Part shown: positions 55,804-64,000 of the stretch, in pieces
How positions within the stretch are numbered: position 1 is the stretch's first letter
Layout of the letters: the number at the start of each line of letters is the position of its first letter
Origin: Curvibacter sp. CHRR-16
GTDB lineage: Bacteria > Pseudomonadota > Gammaproteobacteria > Burkholderiales > Burkholderiaceae_C
Length of the DNA: 64,000 bases
Assembly: GCF_018474005.1 (NCBI RefSeq)
Contig: NZ_JAHCSH010000002.1
Span: 558,001 to 622,000 of the forward strand
Reading direction: 5' to 3'
The notes under the pieces: model-generated
The model's database searches: none
Seen by the model: only the letters and a program-made list of their open reading frames with translations
What the model was told of the DNA's origin: nothing
Program-made: the position numbers and the translations under genes

Positions 55804-57251
55804 ACAGCGCGTCCTTGCTGCTCAGGCAGCTCCTTTTTTTGTAGCAAATCCACTATTTTTGCGGGCACACCGCCAATCGATCCCGCGCCCATGCAGAGCA
55901 GCACATCGCCGTCTTGGCCGTGGGCAATGGCTTGGGCTGGCAGGTCGGCGATGTCGTCCACAAAATGCGGCTCCACCTTGCCTGCCACACGCAGGGCGCG
56001 CGCCAGGCTGCGGCCATCGGCCGCGACGATGGGCGCTTCGCCTGCTGCGTACACCTCGGTCAAGAGCACGGCATCGGCCACGCCCATGACCTTCACAAAA
56101 TCTTCAAAACAATCGCGGGTGCGGGTGTAGCGGTGTGGTTGGAAAGCCAGCACCAAACGGCGACCGGGGAAGGCTCCACGCGCTGCGGCCAAGGTGGCGG
56201 CCATCTCCACCGGGTGGTGGCCGTAGTCGTCGATCACGGTCATCACCCCACCAAGGCTGCCATCGGCTTTGGGTGGCAAGGGCAAGTCGCCATAGCGCTG
56301 GAAGCGCCGCCCCACGCCCTTGAACTCGGCCAGGGCCTTCTGCACCGCCGCATCGGGGATGTTCAACTCCACGGCCACGGCAATGGCGGCCAAGGCGTTG
56401 CGCACGTTGTGCAAACCTGCCAGGTTGAGCACCACGTCCATGTCGGGCAGGGTTACCCCATTGCGCCGCTGCACGGTGAAGTGCATTTGCGCGCCCACAG
56501 CCCGCACGTTGGTGGCACGCACCTGTGCGCCCTCGTCCAAGCCGTAGCTGGTGATGGGGCAGGTCACGTCTTCGCAAATGGCGCGCACCGCCGGGTCGTC
56601 GGTGCACAAGATGGCCGTGCCGTAAAACGGCATGCGGTGCAGGAAATCGACAAAGGCCTTTTGCAGCTTGGCAAAGTCGTGCCCGTAGGTCTCCATGTGG
56701 TCGGCGTCGATGTTGGTCACCACCGCCATCACGGGCAGCAGGTTGAGGAAGGACGCATCGCTCTCGTCAGCTTCCACCACGATGTGGTCGCCCTGCCCCA
56801 AGCGGGCATTGGCACCGGCGCTGTTGAGGCGACCACCGATGACGAAAGTGGGATCAAGCCCGCCCTCGGCCAGCACGCTGGCCACCAAGCTGGTGGTGGT
56901 GGTTTTGCCGTGCGTGCCGGCAATGGCGATGCCTTGCTTCAAGCGCATCAGCTCGGCCAGCATGAGGGCGCGGGGCACGACCGGAATCTTTTTCTCACGG
57001 GCGCGTTGCACCTCGGGGTTGTCGGCCTTCACGGCGGTGGAAGTCACCACAGCGTCAGCGTCTTGCACATGCTCGGCGCTGTGGCCAATGCAGGTGCGAA
57101 TGCCCATGCCGCCCAAGCGGCGCAAGGTGGCGCTGTCCGACAAATCGGAACCCGACACTTCGTAGCCCAGGTTGTGCAGCACCTCGGCAATGCCGCTCAT
57201 GCCCGAGCCACCGATGCCGACGAAATGGATATGGCGTACCGCGTGCTTCAT
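55800..57251 (-). CDS. murC: UDP-N-acetylmuramate--L-alanine ligase
   Basis: A 483-residue Mur ligase that adds the first amino acid to UDP-MurNAc. Rossmann N-terminus [18 protein letters not shown]-loop [13 protein letters not shown], and central-domain [11 protein letters not shown] and [14 protein letters not shown] are visible. The C-terminal [16 protein letters not shown] is a MurC hallmark. Start overlaps the murG stop by 4. Confidence 0.96.
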   Translation of the reverse strand: MKHAVRHIHFVGIGGSGMSGIAEVLHNLGYEVSGSDLSDSATLRRLGGMGIRTCIGHSAEHVQDADAVVTSTAVKADNPEVQRAREKKIPVVPRALMLAELMRLKQGIAIAGTHGKTTTTSLVASVLAEGGLDPTFVIGGRLNSAGANARLGQGDHIVVEADESDASFLNLLPVMAVVTNIDADHMETYGHDFAKLQKAFVDFLHRMPFYGTAILCTDDPAVRAICEDVTCPITSYGLDEGAQVRATNVRAVGAQMHFTVQRRNGVTLPDMDVVLNLAGLHNVRNALAAIAVAVELNIPDAAVQKALAEFKGVGRRFQRYGDLPLPPKADGSLGGVMTVIDDYGHHPVEMAATLAAARGAFPGRRLVLAFQPHRYTRTRDCFEDFVKVMGVADAVLLTEVYAAGEAPIVAADGRSLARALRVAGKVEPHFVDDIADLPAQAIAHGQDGDVLLCMGAGSIGGVPAKIVDLLQKKELPEQQGRAV

Positions 57252-58372
57252 GCGGACCTCCGGGTGGAGGAATCTGTGGGGGCTGTGGGCGCTTTCGGGG
57301 TGGCAGCGCAGTCTTCGCAGGCTGCCACCAAGGCGTTAACGGCCTCTGTTTTTTGCATCTTTTTGGCCTCCAGCGCCCGTGCAATCAGCTGCGGGCGCTC
57401 TAATTTTTGTAGCAAATCTGCCAGCAACTCGGGCGTGAGCTCGCGCTGCGGCAGCAACCAGCCCGCTTTGGCATCGACCAGAAAGCGGGCGTTGTGGGTT
57501 TGGTGGTCGTCCACCGCGGCGGGAAATGGCACAAAGGCCGCAGCCACGCCGACGGCGGCCAGTTCCGTCACGGTGCTGGCTCCGGCGCGGCACAGCACCA
57601 AGTCGGCCTGCGCGAACGCACTGGCGGTGTCTTGGATGAACGGGGTCAGCGTGGCCTGCACGCCCGCTTTGGCGTAGTTGGCCTGTAACTCGTCGAACTG
57701 TTTTTCGCCTGCTTGGTGGGTCACCACCGGGCGCTTGTCGGGACTGATCAAGGCCAATGCCTGCGGCACGATGGTGTTGAGCGCCTTGGCACCCAAGCTA
57801 CCGCCCACCACCAGCAGGTGCAGCGGCCCGCTGCGCCCTGCAAAGCGCTCGGCAGGCTCGGCCTGCTGCAAGAACGCTGCGCGCAGCGGATTGCCCACCC
57901 ACTGCCCACCGGGTAAAACGTGGGGGAAGGCAGTGAACACGCGCCGGGCCAGCTTGGCCAGCCAGCGGTTGGCCGTGCCGGCAATGGAGTTTTGTTCGTG
58001 CAGCAGCAATGGCTTGCCCAAGAGCCACGCCATCAAGCCGCCCGGTGCGGTGATATAGCCACCAAAGCCCAGCACCACATCGGGCTGCACGCGGCGCATC
58101 ACGCGGGCGGCCTGCCAGCAGGCGCGGCCCAAGGTGAAGGGCAAAGCCAACAGGGTGCGCAGGCCTTTGCCGCGCACACCGCCAAAGGCGATCAGCTCCA
58201 GCCCAATGCCGCTGTGCTGGGGCACGATGCGGCTTTCCATGCTGCCGGGCGTGCCCAGCCAGTGCACCTGCCAGCCCTGCGCTTGCAGGGCGTGGGCCAC
58301 GGCCAAGCCGGGGAAGATGTGCCCGCCTGTGCCGCCGGCCATGATGAGTGCGGTTTTTTGACGCTGCGTCAT
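57248..58372 (-). CDS. murG: Lipid II GlcNAc transferase MurG
   Basis: A 374-residue GT-B peripheral membrane glycosyltransferase that adds GlcNAc to lipid [18 protein letters not shown] (N-terminal G-loop), [24 protein letters not shown], and the C-terminal [22 protein letters not shown] donor-binding region are visible. The last 30 residues ([13 protein letters not shown]) are a disordered tail. ATG 58372 overlaps the ftsW stop. Confidence 0.95.
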   Translation of the reverse strand: MTQRQKTALIMAGGTGGHIFPGLAVAHALQAQGWQVHWLGTPGSMESRIVPQHSGIGLELIAFGGVRGKGLRTLLALPFTLGRACWQAARVMRRVQPDVVLGFGGYITAPGGLMAWLLGKPLLLHEQNSIAGTANRWLAKLARRVFTAFPHVLPGGQWVGNPLRAAFLQQAEPAERFAGRSGPLHLLVVGGSLGAKALNTIVPQALALISPDKRPVVTHQAGEKQFDELQANYAKAGVQATLTPFIQDTASAFAQADLVLCRAGASTVTELAAVGVAAAFVPFPAAVDDHQTHNARFLVDAKAGWLLPQRELTPELLADLLQKLERPQLIARALEAKKMQKTEAVNALVAACEDCAATPKAPTAPTDSSTRRSA

Positions 58373-59619
58373 AGTCGCACTCCATGCATGAGCTGGCGGT
58401 TTTCCAGATCGATGCGCATCACGATGGTGATGGCCACCAGATTGAGCAGCACGGCCGAGCCGCCATAGCTCATGAGCGGCAACGTCAGGCCCTTGGTGGG
58501 CAAAGCACCCAGATTCACGCCCATGTTGATAAAGGCCTGAAAGCCCATCCACATGCCCACGCCTTGCGCCACCAGCCCCGAGAACACGCGATCCATGGCG
58601 ATGGCTTGGCGACCGATATGCATGATGCGGCGGGTCAGCCAGAAGAACAGCACGATGACGGTGAGCACGCCCAGCAAGCCAAATTCCTCGCCAATGACGG
58701 CCAGCAAAAAGTCGGTATGCGCCTCGGGTAACCAGTGCAGCTTTTCCACGCTGCCGCCCAAGCCCACGCCAAAAATCTCGCCCCGCCCAATGGCAATGAG
58801 CGCGTGCGTGAGCTGGTAGCCTTTGCCCAAGGAGAACTGCTCGTCCCACGGATTGAGGTAAGCAAAGATGCGCTCACGACGCCACGGGGACAGGGCGATC
58901 ATGAGCGCGAAAGCCACTACCAAGATAGCGGCGATCAGGAAAAACATGCGGGCATTGACCCCGCCCAAAAACAAAATGCCCATGGCGATAACGGCAATCA
59001 CCATGAAGGCCCCCATGTCAGGCTCGGCCAGCAGCAACAAACCGACAATGCCCACGGCCAAGGCCATGGGCGCCACGGCTTGGAAGAACTGCTCTTTGAG
59101 CTCCATCTTGCGCACCATGTAGCTACTGGCGTACAAAAGCACCCCCAGCTTGGCCAATTCGGACGGCTGGAAGTTCATCACCCCCAGACTGATCCAGCGC
59201 TTGGCCCCGTTCACGCCACGGCCAATGCCCAGCACGGCAATCAGCAGCACGATGGAGCCAACAAAGATCCACGGTGCCCACTGCTCCCAGCGTTCCATGG
59301 GCACTTGGTAGGCCAGCAAGCAGGCTACAAAAGCCACCCCAATGGACAGCACATGGCGCATGACGAAATGGGTGTGCGCGTAGTTGGAAAAGCGCGGGTT
59401 GTCAGGCATGGCGATGCTGGCCGAATAGACCATGACCACCCCCCACAGCAGCAAGGCCACGGTGACCCAGACCAGCGCTTGGTCAAATCCCAGCACGTGG
59501 GCGGGCTGGTAGGGGCCACTCGATGGACTGGCCCCCAAGCGCACAGGCAGCACTTCCTCGCGCTCTTGGCCCGAGCGTTTGCTCCACCAGTCCTGCAAGC
59601 TTGCGCGCAAACTGCTCAT
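58369..59619 (-). CDS. ftsW: Divisome SEDS glycosyltransferase FtsW
   Basis: A 416-residue membrane protein of ten helices that polymerises septal peptidoglycan with PBP3. [40 protein letters not shown] (essential Asp), [21 protein letters not shown], and [15 protein letters not shown] are the SEDS markers. The first 45 residues form a charged, cytoplasmic N-terminus. It overlaps murD and murG by 4 bases each. Confidence 0.95.
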   Translation of the reverse strand: MSSLRASLQDWWSKRSGQEREEVLPVRLGASPSSGPYQPAHVLGFDQALVWVTVALLLWGVVMVYSASIAMPDNPRFSNYAHTHFVMRHVLSIGVAFVACLLAYQVPMERWEQWAPWIFVGSIVLLIAVLGIGRGVNGAKRWISLGVMNFQPSELAKLGVLLYASSYMVRKMELKEQFFQAVAPMALAVGIVGLLLLAEPDMGAFMVIAVIAMGILFLGGVNARMFFLIAAILVVAFALMIALSPWRRERIFAYLNPWDEQFSLGKGYQLTHALIAIGRGEIFGVGLGGSVEKLHWLPEAHTDFLLAVIGEEFGLLGVLTVIVLFFWLTRRIMHIGRQAIAMDRVFSGLVAQGVGMWMGFQAFINMGVNLGALPTKGLTLPLMSYGGSAVLLNLVAITIVMRIDLENRQLMHGVRL

Positions 59620-61148
59620 CCGTGCGCCTCCAAATCCTGGCCTTGGGCCAATGCCAGCTCGCGCACCGCCTCGACGAAAACCTCGGCACGGTGGGCGTAG
59701 TTGCGGAACATGTCCAAGCTGGCGCAGGCGGGCGACATCAGCACTGCATCGCCCGCATGGGCACGTTCGCTGGCTTGCTGCACAGCTTCTGGAAGCGATG
59801 CGCAGTGCTGCAGGGGCACGCCGGTATGGGCCAACGCCTGCTCCAGCAGCGGGGCGTCGCGGCCAATCAGCAGCACGGCGCGGACGTAGCGCGCCACCGG
59901 GTCGGCCAGCGGGGCGAAGTCTTGCCCCTTGCCGTCACCGCCCAATATGAGCACCAAGCGGCGATCCTGCCCCAAGCCCATGAGGGCGGCCACCGTGGCA
60001 CCGACGTTGGTGCCTTTGCTGTCGTCCACGTACTCCACGTCGGCCACCACCCCCACGCTTTCCACGCGGTGGGGTTCGCCTTGGTACTCGCGCAGGCCAA
60101 ACAAAATGGGGGCCAGCGACACGCCCGCTGCGGTACACAGGGCCAGCGCCGCCAGCGCATTGCTGGCGTTGTGGCGGCCCCGGATGCGCAGTGCATCGGC
60201 GGGCATCAGGCGCTGGACGTAAATTTCCTCTTCGTCCACCGCGTTGCGGCGTTTTTTCTGTGTTTCGTCGGCCTCGTGGGCGCGCACCAGCCAGACCATG
60301 CCGTTGACTTCTTCCAAGCCAAAGTCGCCAGGGCGGCGTGGCATGTCGGTGCCGAACGTCACATAGGGACGCGGCAACACACCCCGGGGCAGCTTGGCAC
60401 CGGGGCGTGCATCGGCCGGGAGCATGTCCATGACCAACGGGTCTTCGCGGTTGAGCACCATCAGCCCTTGCTGGCCAAAAATGCGCGCCTTGGCCTGCGC
60501 ATAGGCATCCATGCTGCCGTGCCAGTCCAAGTGGTCTTGCGTTACGTTGAGCACGGTGGCGGCGGTGGGCTCGAAGTCTTTCACCCCGTCGAGCTGGAAG
60601 CTGGACAACTCCAGCACCCACACCTGCGGCAAGGCATGCGCCACCAGCGCTTCGCGCAGGGTATCGAGCAAGCTCGGGCCGATGTTGCCTGCCACGGCCA
60701 CCTGCATATCGGCCCAGCGCAGCAAATGGCCGGTGAGCGAAGTGGTGGTGGTTTTGCCGTTGGTACCAGTAATAGCCAGCACCTGGGGCGCGTAGCCTTG
60801 GCTTTGTTGCAAATCGCGCAGCGCGTGGGCGAACAAGTCCAGCTCGGTGCCCAACCACAAGCCCATGGCCTGTGCGGCTTGCCACACAGGTGCCACCTCG
60901 GCAGGCGACAGGCCGGGGCTCTTGAACACCGCGCGCACGCTGCTGCCTTCCACCAAACTGGCTGCCAACGGGCCTGCAACAAAAGCAGCGTTGGGCCACT
61001 CGGCGCGCAAGGTGGCCAACTGCGGTGGCTCGGCCCGGGTGTCGGCCACGGTGACCTGCGCGCCTTCTGCGGCGCACCAACGCGCCATGGCCAGGCCTGA
61101 AGCGCCCAAGCCCAGAATGAGTACGTGCTGGTCGGTGAAACGTCCCAT
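59616..61148 (-). CDS. murD: UDP-N-acetylmuramoylalanine--D-glutamate ligase
   Basis: A 510-residue ligase; E. coli MurD has 438, so this one is long. [15 protein letters not shown] at the N-terminus, [12 protein letters not shown], the P-loop [18 protein letters not shown], and [17 protein letters not shown] are in order. The extra length comes from an insert with charged residues ([20 protein letters not shown]) in the central domain. ATG 61148 has GAGGTGA upstream and is 2 bases after the mraY stop. Confidence 0.94.
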   Translation of the reverse strand: MGRFTDQHVLILGLGASGLAMARWCAAEGAQVTVADTRAEPPQLATLRAEWPNAAFVAGPLAASLVEGSSVRAVFKSPGLSPAEVAPVWQAAQAMGLWLGTELDLFAHALRDLQQSQGYAPQVLAITGTNGKTTTTSLTGHLLRWADMQVAVAGNIGPSLLDTLREALVAHALPQVWVLELSSFQLDGVKDFEPTAATVLNVTQDHLDWHGSMDAYAQAKARIFGQQGLMVLNREDPLVMDMLPADARPGAKLPRGVLPRPYVTFGTDMPRRPGDFGLEEVNGMVWLVRAHEADETQKKRRNAVDEEEIYVQRLMPADALRIRGRHNASNALAALALCTAAGVSLAPILFGLREYQGEPHRVESVGVVADVEYVDDSKGTNVGATVAALMGLGQDRRLVLILGGDGKGQDFAPLADPVARYVRAVLLIGRDAPLLEQALAHTGVPLQHCASLPEAVQQASERAHAGDAVLMSPACASLDMFRNYAHRAEVFVEAVRELALAQGQDLEAHG

Positions 61149-61150
61149 GC

Positions 61151-62329
61151 TCACCTCAACTTCAGGGTGGACAAGCCCACCAAGCACAAGAACATGGTGA
61201 TGATCCAGAAGCGCACCACCACCTGCGTTTCTTTCCAACCGCTTTTCTCAAAGTGGTGGTGCAAAGGGGCCATCTTGAACAGGCGGCGGCCCTCGCCAAA
61301 CTTTTTCTTGGTGTACTTGAACCAAGTCACTTGCAACATCACGCTCAGTGCCTCGGCCACAAAGACGCCACCCATAATGGCCAGCACAATTTCTTGCCGC
61401 ACGATGACGGCCACCGTGCCCAGCGCACCGCCCAAGGCCAGCGCGCCCACATCGCCCATGAACACCTGCGCAGGATGGGTGTTGAACCACAAAAACGCCA
61501 AGCCCGCCCCGGCTATGGCCGAGCAGAAAATGAGCACTTCGCCCGAGCCGGGAATGAAGGGGAAGAACAGGTATTTGGAATACACCGCGCTGCCGGTGAC
61601 GTAGGCAAACACGCCCAAGGAGCCACCCACCATGACCACGGGCATGATGGCCAAGCCGTCCAAACCATCGGTCAGGTTCACGGCGTTGCTTGAGCCCACG
61701 ATGACCAAGTAGGTCATGATGACAAAGCCCAGCACACCCAGCGGGTAGCTCACTTCCTTGAAGAAGGGCAAGAGCAAGCCTGCGCGGCTGGGCAGGTTGA
61801 TTTCAAAGCCCGAGCGCACCCACGCGCTCATGAGCTCGAACACGCGCACATTGGAGCCTTCGGACACGGCAAACACCAACCAAAAAGCGGCCAGTAGGCC
61901 GATGACGGATTGCCAGAAATACTTCTCGCGTGAGCGCATGCCCTCGGGGTCTTTGCGCACCACTTTGCGCCAGTCATCCACCCAGCCAATGGCCCCAAAA
62001 CCCAGCGTGACCAAGAGCACCACCCACACGAAGCGGTTGCTCAAATCAGCCCACAACAAGGTGGAAATAGCGATGGCCAACAAAATGAGCACGCCGCCCA
62101 TGGTGGGCGTACCGCTTTTGGCCAAGTGGGTTTGCATGCCGTATTCGCGGATGGGCTGACCGATCTTGAGCGCACGCAAGCGGGCGATGACGGCAGGGCC
62201 TGCGGCCAAGCCGATCAGCAAGGCGGTGAGCGCACCCATCACGGCGCGGAAGGTCAGGTATTGGAATACCCGCAAAAAACTCAGGTCGTGTCCCAAGCCT
62301 TGCAGCCATTGGGCCAGCATCATCAACAT
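61151..62329 (-). CDS. mraY: Phospho-MurNAc-pentapeptide translocase MraY
   Basis: A 392-residue, ten-helix enzyme that makes lipid I on undecaprenyl phosphate. The family motifs are [40 protein letters not shown] (catalytic Asp), [16 protein letters not shown] and [17 protein letters not shown] 62329 has TAGGAGAA upstream and overlaps the murF stop by 7 bases. About 30 residues longer than E. coli MraY (360). Confidence 0.96.
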   Translation of the reverse strand: MLMMLAQWLQGLGHDLSFLRVFQYLTFRAVMGALTALLIGLAAGPAVIARLRALKIGQPIREYGMQTHLAKSGTPTMGGVLILLAIAISTLLWADLSNRFVWVVLLVTLGFGAIGWVDDWRKVVRKDPEGMRSREKYFWQSVIGLLAAFWLVFAVSEGSNVRVFELMSAWVRSGFEINLPSRAGLLLPFFKEVSYPLGVLGFVIMTYLVIVGSSNAVNLTDGLDGLAIMPVVMVGGSLGVFAYVTGSAVYSKYLFFPFIPGSGEVLIFCSAIAGAGLAFLWFNTHPAQVFMGDVGALALGGALGTVAVIVRQEIVLAIMGGVFVAEALSVMLQVTWFKYTKKKFGEGRRLFKMAPLHHHFEKSGWKETQVVVRFWIITMFLCLVGLSTLKLR

Positions 62330-64000
62330 GCGTGTTCTCCTAATCCAGTGTCGGTGCCGGTGTGGGCTTGGATGGACAACACCACCCGCTCCATGCGCAT
62401 GAAACGCGAGCCCTTGACCAGCACACTGCTTGCCTGCGCTAGCACCAAAGGCAGTGCGTCTTGCAGGGAAGCCATGTCCGCGAAATAACGGCTGCTGGGT
62501 GCTGCCGCAGCAGCGTGCTGCGCCAGCTCTCCAGTGAGCCAAATGTGTTCAATGCCGCAGGCTTGGGCATAAGCCCCGGCCTCGGCGTGGAAGGCGGGGC
62601 CTTGCTCGCCCACCTCGCCCATGTCCCCCAGCACCAAGAGGCGCGGGCCGGGCAAGTCGGCCAACACATCGATGGCAGCGTGCACCGAGTCGGGGTTGGC
62701 GTTGTAGGTGTCGTCCACCACGGTCAGGTAGCGCGGTGGCTCGCTCTGCACCGGGTGCGGCAGCGTCAGGGCTCGGCAGCGGCCTTGCACGGGTTCAAAC
62801 GCGCTCAAGCCTGCGGCAATGGCCGCCAGCGGCACCCCTGCGGCCACGGCACAGGCCGTAGCGGCCAAGGCGTTGACTACGTGGTGGCGACCGGCAATGG
62901 CCAAGGTGCAATCGAACGCTCCGAGTGGTGTGGCGATTTGCAACTGCCAACCACCCTGCCCCCACTGCACGCGGGTGGCGTGCACATCGGCCTCGCGCTG
63001 CAACCCAAAGCGCAGGGTACGGCGCTGGCCAGCCAGCGCTTGCCACAGTGGGGTGTAGGTGTCGGCATACGGAAAGACGGCCACGCCATCGTCTGGCAAG
63101 GCTTGCAGAACGCTGCCGTTCTCCTCAGCCACGGCCTGCACGGTGTGCATGAATTCCAAATGCTCGCGCTGGGCGTTGTTGACCAAGGCCACCGTAGGCT
63201 GGGCCACGGCAGCCAAATCGGCAATTTCGCCGGGGTGGTTCATACCCAGCTCGACCACAGCCATGCGGTGGGCGCTGCGCAAGCCCAGCACGGTGAGCGG
63301 CACACCAATGGCGTTGTTCAGGTTGCCACGGGTAGCCCATGCGGCCTCGCCCGCATGGGCGCGCAAGATGCTGGCCGTCATTTGGGTGACGGTGGTCTTG
63401 CCGTTGCTGCCGGTCACCGCAATCACAGGCAGGCTTTGCTGGCTGCGCCATGCCGTGGCCAGTGCCGTCAGAGCAGCCGTGGTATCGGTCACCTCGATGC
63501 GGGGCAGTCCGGCGGGATAGGCATCAGCAGGCAGCCCAGCGTGGCACAGCAAGGCTGCGACGCCTTGCGCTTGCGCTTGGTGCAAGAAGGCGTTGGCATC
63601 GAAGCGCTCGCCGCGCAGGGCGATGAATAAATCGCCCGCCATGGCGGTACGGGTGTCGGTGTGTACACGGGCAATGGGGGTTTCACCCACTCCCACCAAC
63701 TGCGCTTGCAGTTGCGGGGCTTTCTGCTGCAGCGCCTGCTGCAACTGCTGCAGCGTGGCCATGGGTTTGGCACGCTGGGTGAGCGCGCGCTGGGCGTGCT
63801 CTTGGTCGGCAAACGGCATTTTTTGTCCGGCAATTTCTTGGGTGGCCTCGTGCCCCTTGCCCGCCAGCAACACCACGTCGTTGTCAGCAGCTTGGCTCAA
63901 GCTCCAAGCGATGGCTTGGGCGCGATCCAACTCCACCTGCACATGGTGTTGCTCTGGTGCACCCAACAATATCTGGGCGATGATGGTTTGGGGCGATTCG
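62323..64000 (-). CDS. MurE-MurF fusion, partial (end of MurE plus complete MurF)
   Basis: One open frame runs from the window edge to the stop at 62323. The first 79 residues are the MurE C-terminus: [15 protein letters not shown], then [12 protein letters not shown]. They pass without a stop into Met-Ala-Thr-Leu at 63762, the natural start of a complete MurF of about 479 residues, which has [17 protein letters not shown], the P-loop [36 protein letters not shown] and [18 protein letters not shown]. MurE adds meso-diaminopimelate, MurF adds D-Ala-D-Ala. The ATG at 63762 could still allow separate MurF synthesis. Upstream MurE lies outside. Confidence 0.9.
   Translation of the reverse strand, partial: ESPQTIIAQILLGAPEQHHVQVELDRAQAIAWSLSQAADNDVVLLAGKGHEATQEIAGQKMPFADQEHAQRALTQRAKPMATLQQLQQALQQKAPQLQAQLVGVGETPIARVHTDTRTAMAGDLFIALRGERFDANAFLHQAQAQGVAALLCHAGLPADAYPAGLPRIEVTDTTAALTALATAWRSQQSLPVIAVTGSNGKTTVTQMTASILRAHAGEAAWATRGNLNNAIGVPLTVLGLRSAHRMAVVELGMNHPGEIADLAAVAQPTVALVNNAQREHLEFMHTVQAVAEENGSVLQALPDDGVAVFPYADTYTPLWQALAGQRRTLRFGLQREADVHATRVQWGQGGWQLQIATPLGAFDCTLAIAGRHHVVNALAATACAVAAGVPLAAIAAGLSAFEPVQGRCRALTLPHPVQSEPPRYLTVVDDTYNANPDSVHAAIDVLADLPGPRLLVLGDMGEVGEQGPAFHAEAGAYAQACGIEHIWLTGELAQHAAAAAPSSRYFADMASLQDALPLVLAQASSVLVKGSRFMRMERVVLSIQAHTGTDTGLGEHAC

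Noticed and set aside
55914..57677. 587-codon plus-strand frame opposite murC and murG
   Set aside because: Antisense shadow of essential genes.
1..64000. tRNA, rRNA, CRISPR array, insertion sequence, prophage or integrase
   Set aside because: No clover-leaf gene, repeat-spacer array, transposase, integrase or flanking duplication could be supported anywhere in the window.

Overview
The window is high-GC proteobacterial chromosome with dense, mostly co-oriented gene blocks. Gene content and protein style (GmhA heptose pathway, LpxC, Gram-negative porin ending in Phe, AceK, double-length UvrA, RNB/TonB/MtgA neighbourhood, compact dcw cluster) point to a betaproteobacterium of the Burkholderiales, most likely Comamonadaceae-like. 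This is inferred from protein resemblance only. I see no rRNA, tRNA, CRISPR array, insertion sequence, prophage or replication origin.

Layout. (1) 1-9.8 kb: the end of a periplasmic cyclic-nucleotide phosphodiesterase; an acetylpolyamine/histone deacetylase-like enzyme paired with a lysine-rich exported protein; a CpxP-CpxR-CpxA-like envelope stress module; a small accessory patch with a FitAB-type toxin-antitoxin pair and a two-domain LprI-like protein of lower GC; then mnmD, dps and a PilZ gene. (2) 9.8-22.5 kb: DUF4399 protein, gmhA, a tandem-duplicated uvrA of about 1936 residues, a conserved unknown, a 46-residue membrane peptide, an MHS-family MFS transporter with a large extra loop, and a five-gene string (ychJ, ghrA, ybaK, DUF1289, thioredoxin-fold protein). 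(3) 22.9-37.3 kb: a uronide utilisation locus. It has ABC importer genes with their own ATPase and LacI regulator, then kduD, kdgK, a GH88 unsaturated uronyl hydrolase, kduI, a secreted parallel beta-helix protein that is a candidate new polysaccharide lyase, a porin, and a chemoreceptor. (4) 37.2-43 kb: rodA, an LTA-synthase-family membrane sulfatase, carbonic anhydrase and aceK on the minus strand. (5) 43-49.6 kb: yqiA, RNase II-family gene, tonB-like, mtgA, plsC-like, cdsA-like and ruvC on the plus strand. (6) 49.6-64 kb: a glycine-zipper protein, then lpxC, ftsZ, ftsA, ftsQ, ddl, murC, murG, ftsW, murD, mraY and a murE-murF fusion, all minus strand and almost without gaps: the division and cell wall cluster.

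How the genes work together. The uronide locus reads as one pathway. The porin admits oligosaccharides cut by the secreted beta-helix protein; the binding protein and ABC importer bring in unsaturated disaccharides; GH88 splits them; KduI, KduD and KdgK turn the released unsaturated uronate into 2-keto-3-deoxy-6-phosphogluconate. A LacI-type 14-bp palindrome lies between a possible promoter and the first gene, and the LacI protein is encoded inside the operon. No recognisable known lyase is present, so the beta-helix protein is the best candidate for the depolymerase and the most interesting unknown here. Other points worth attention are the double UvrA, the deacetylase/lysine-rich pair, the chemoreceptor without a convincing start codon, and the MurE-MurF fusion.
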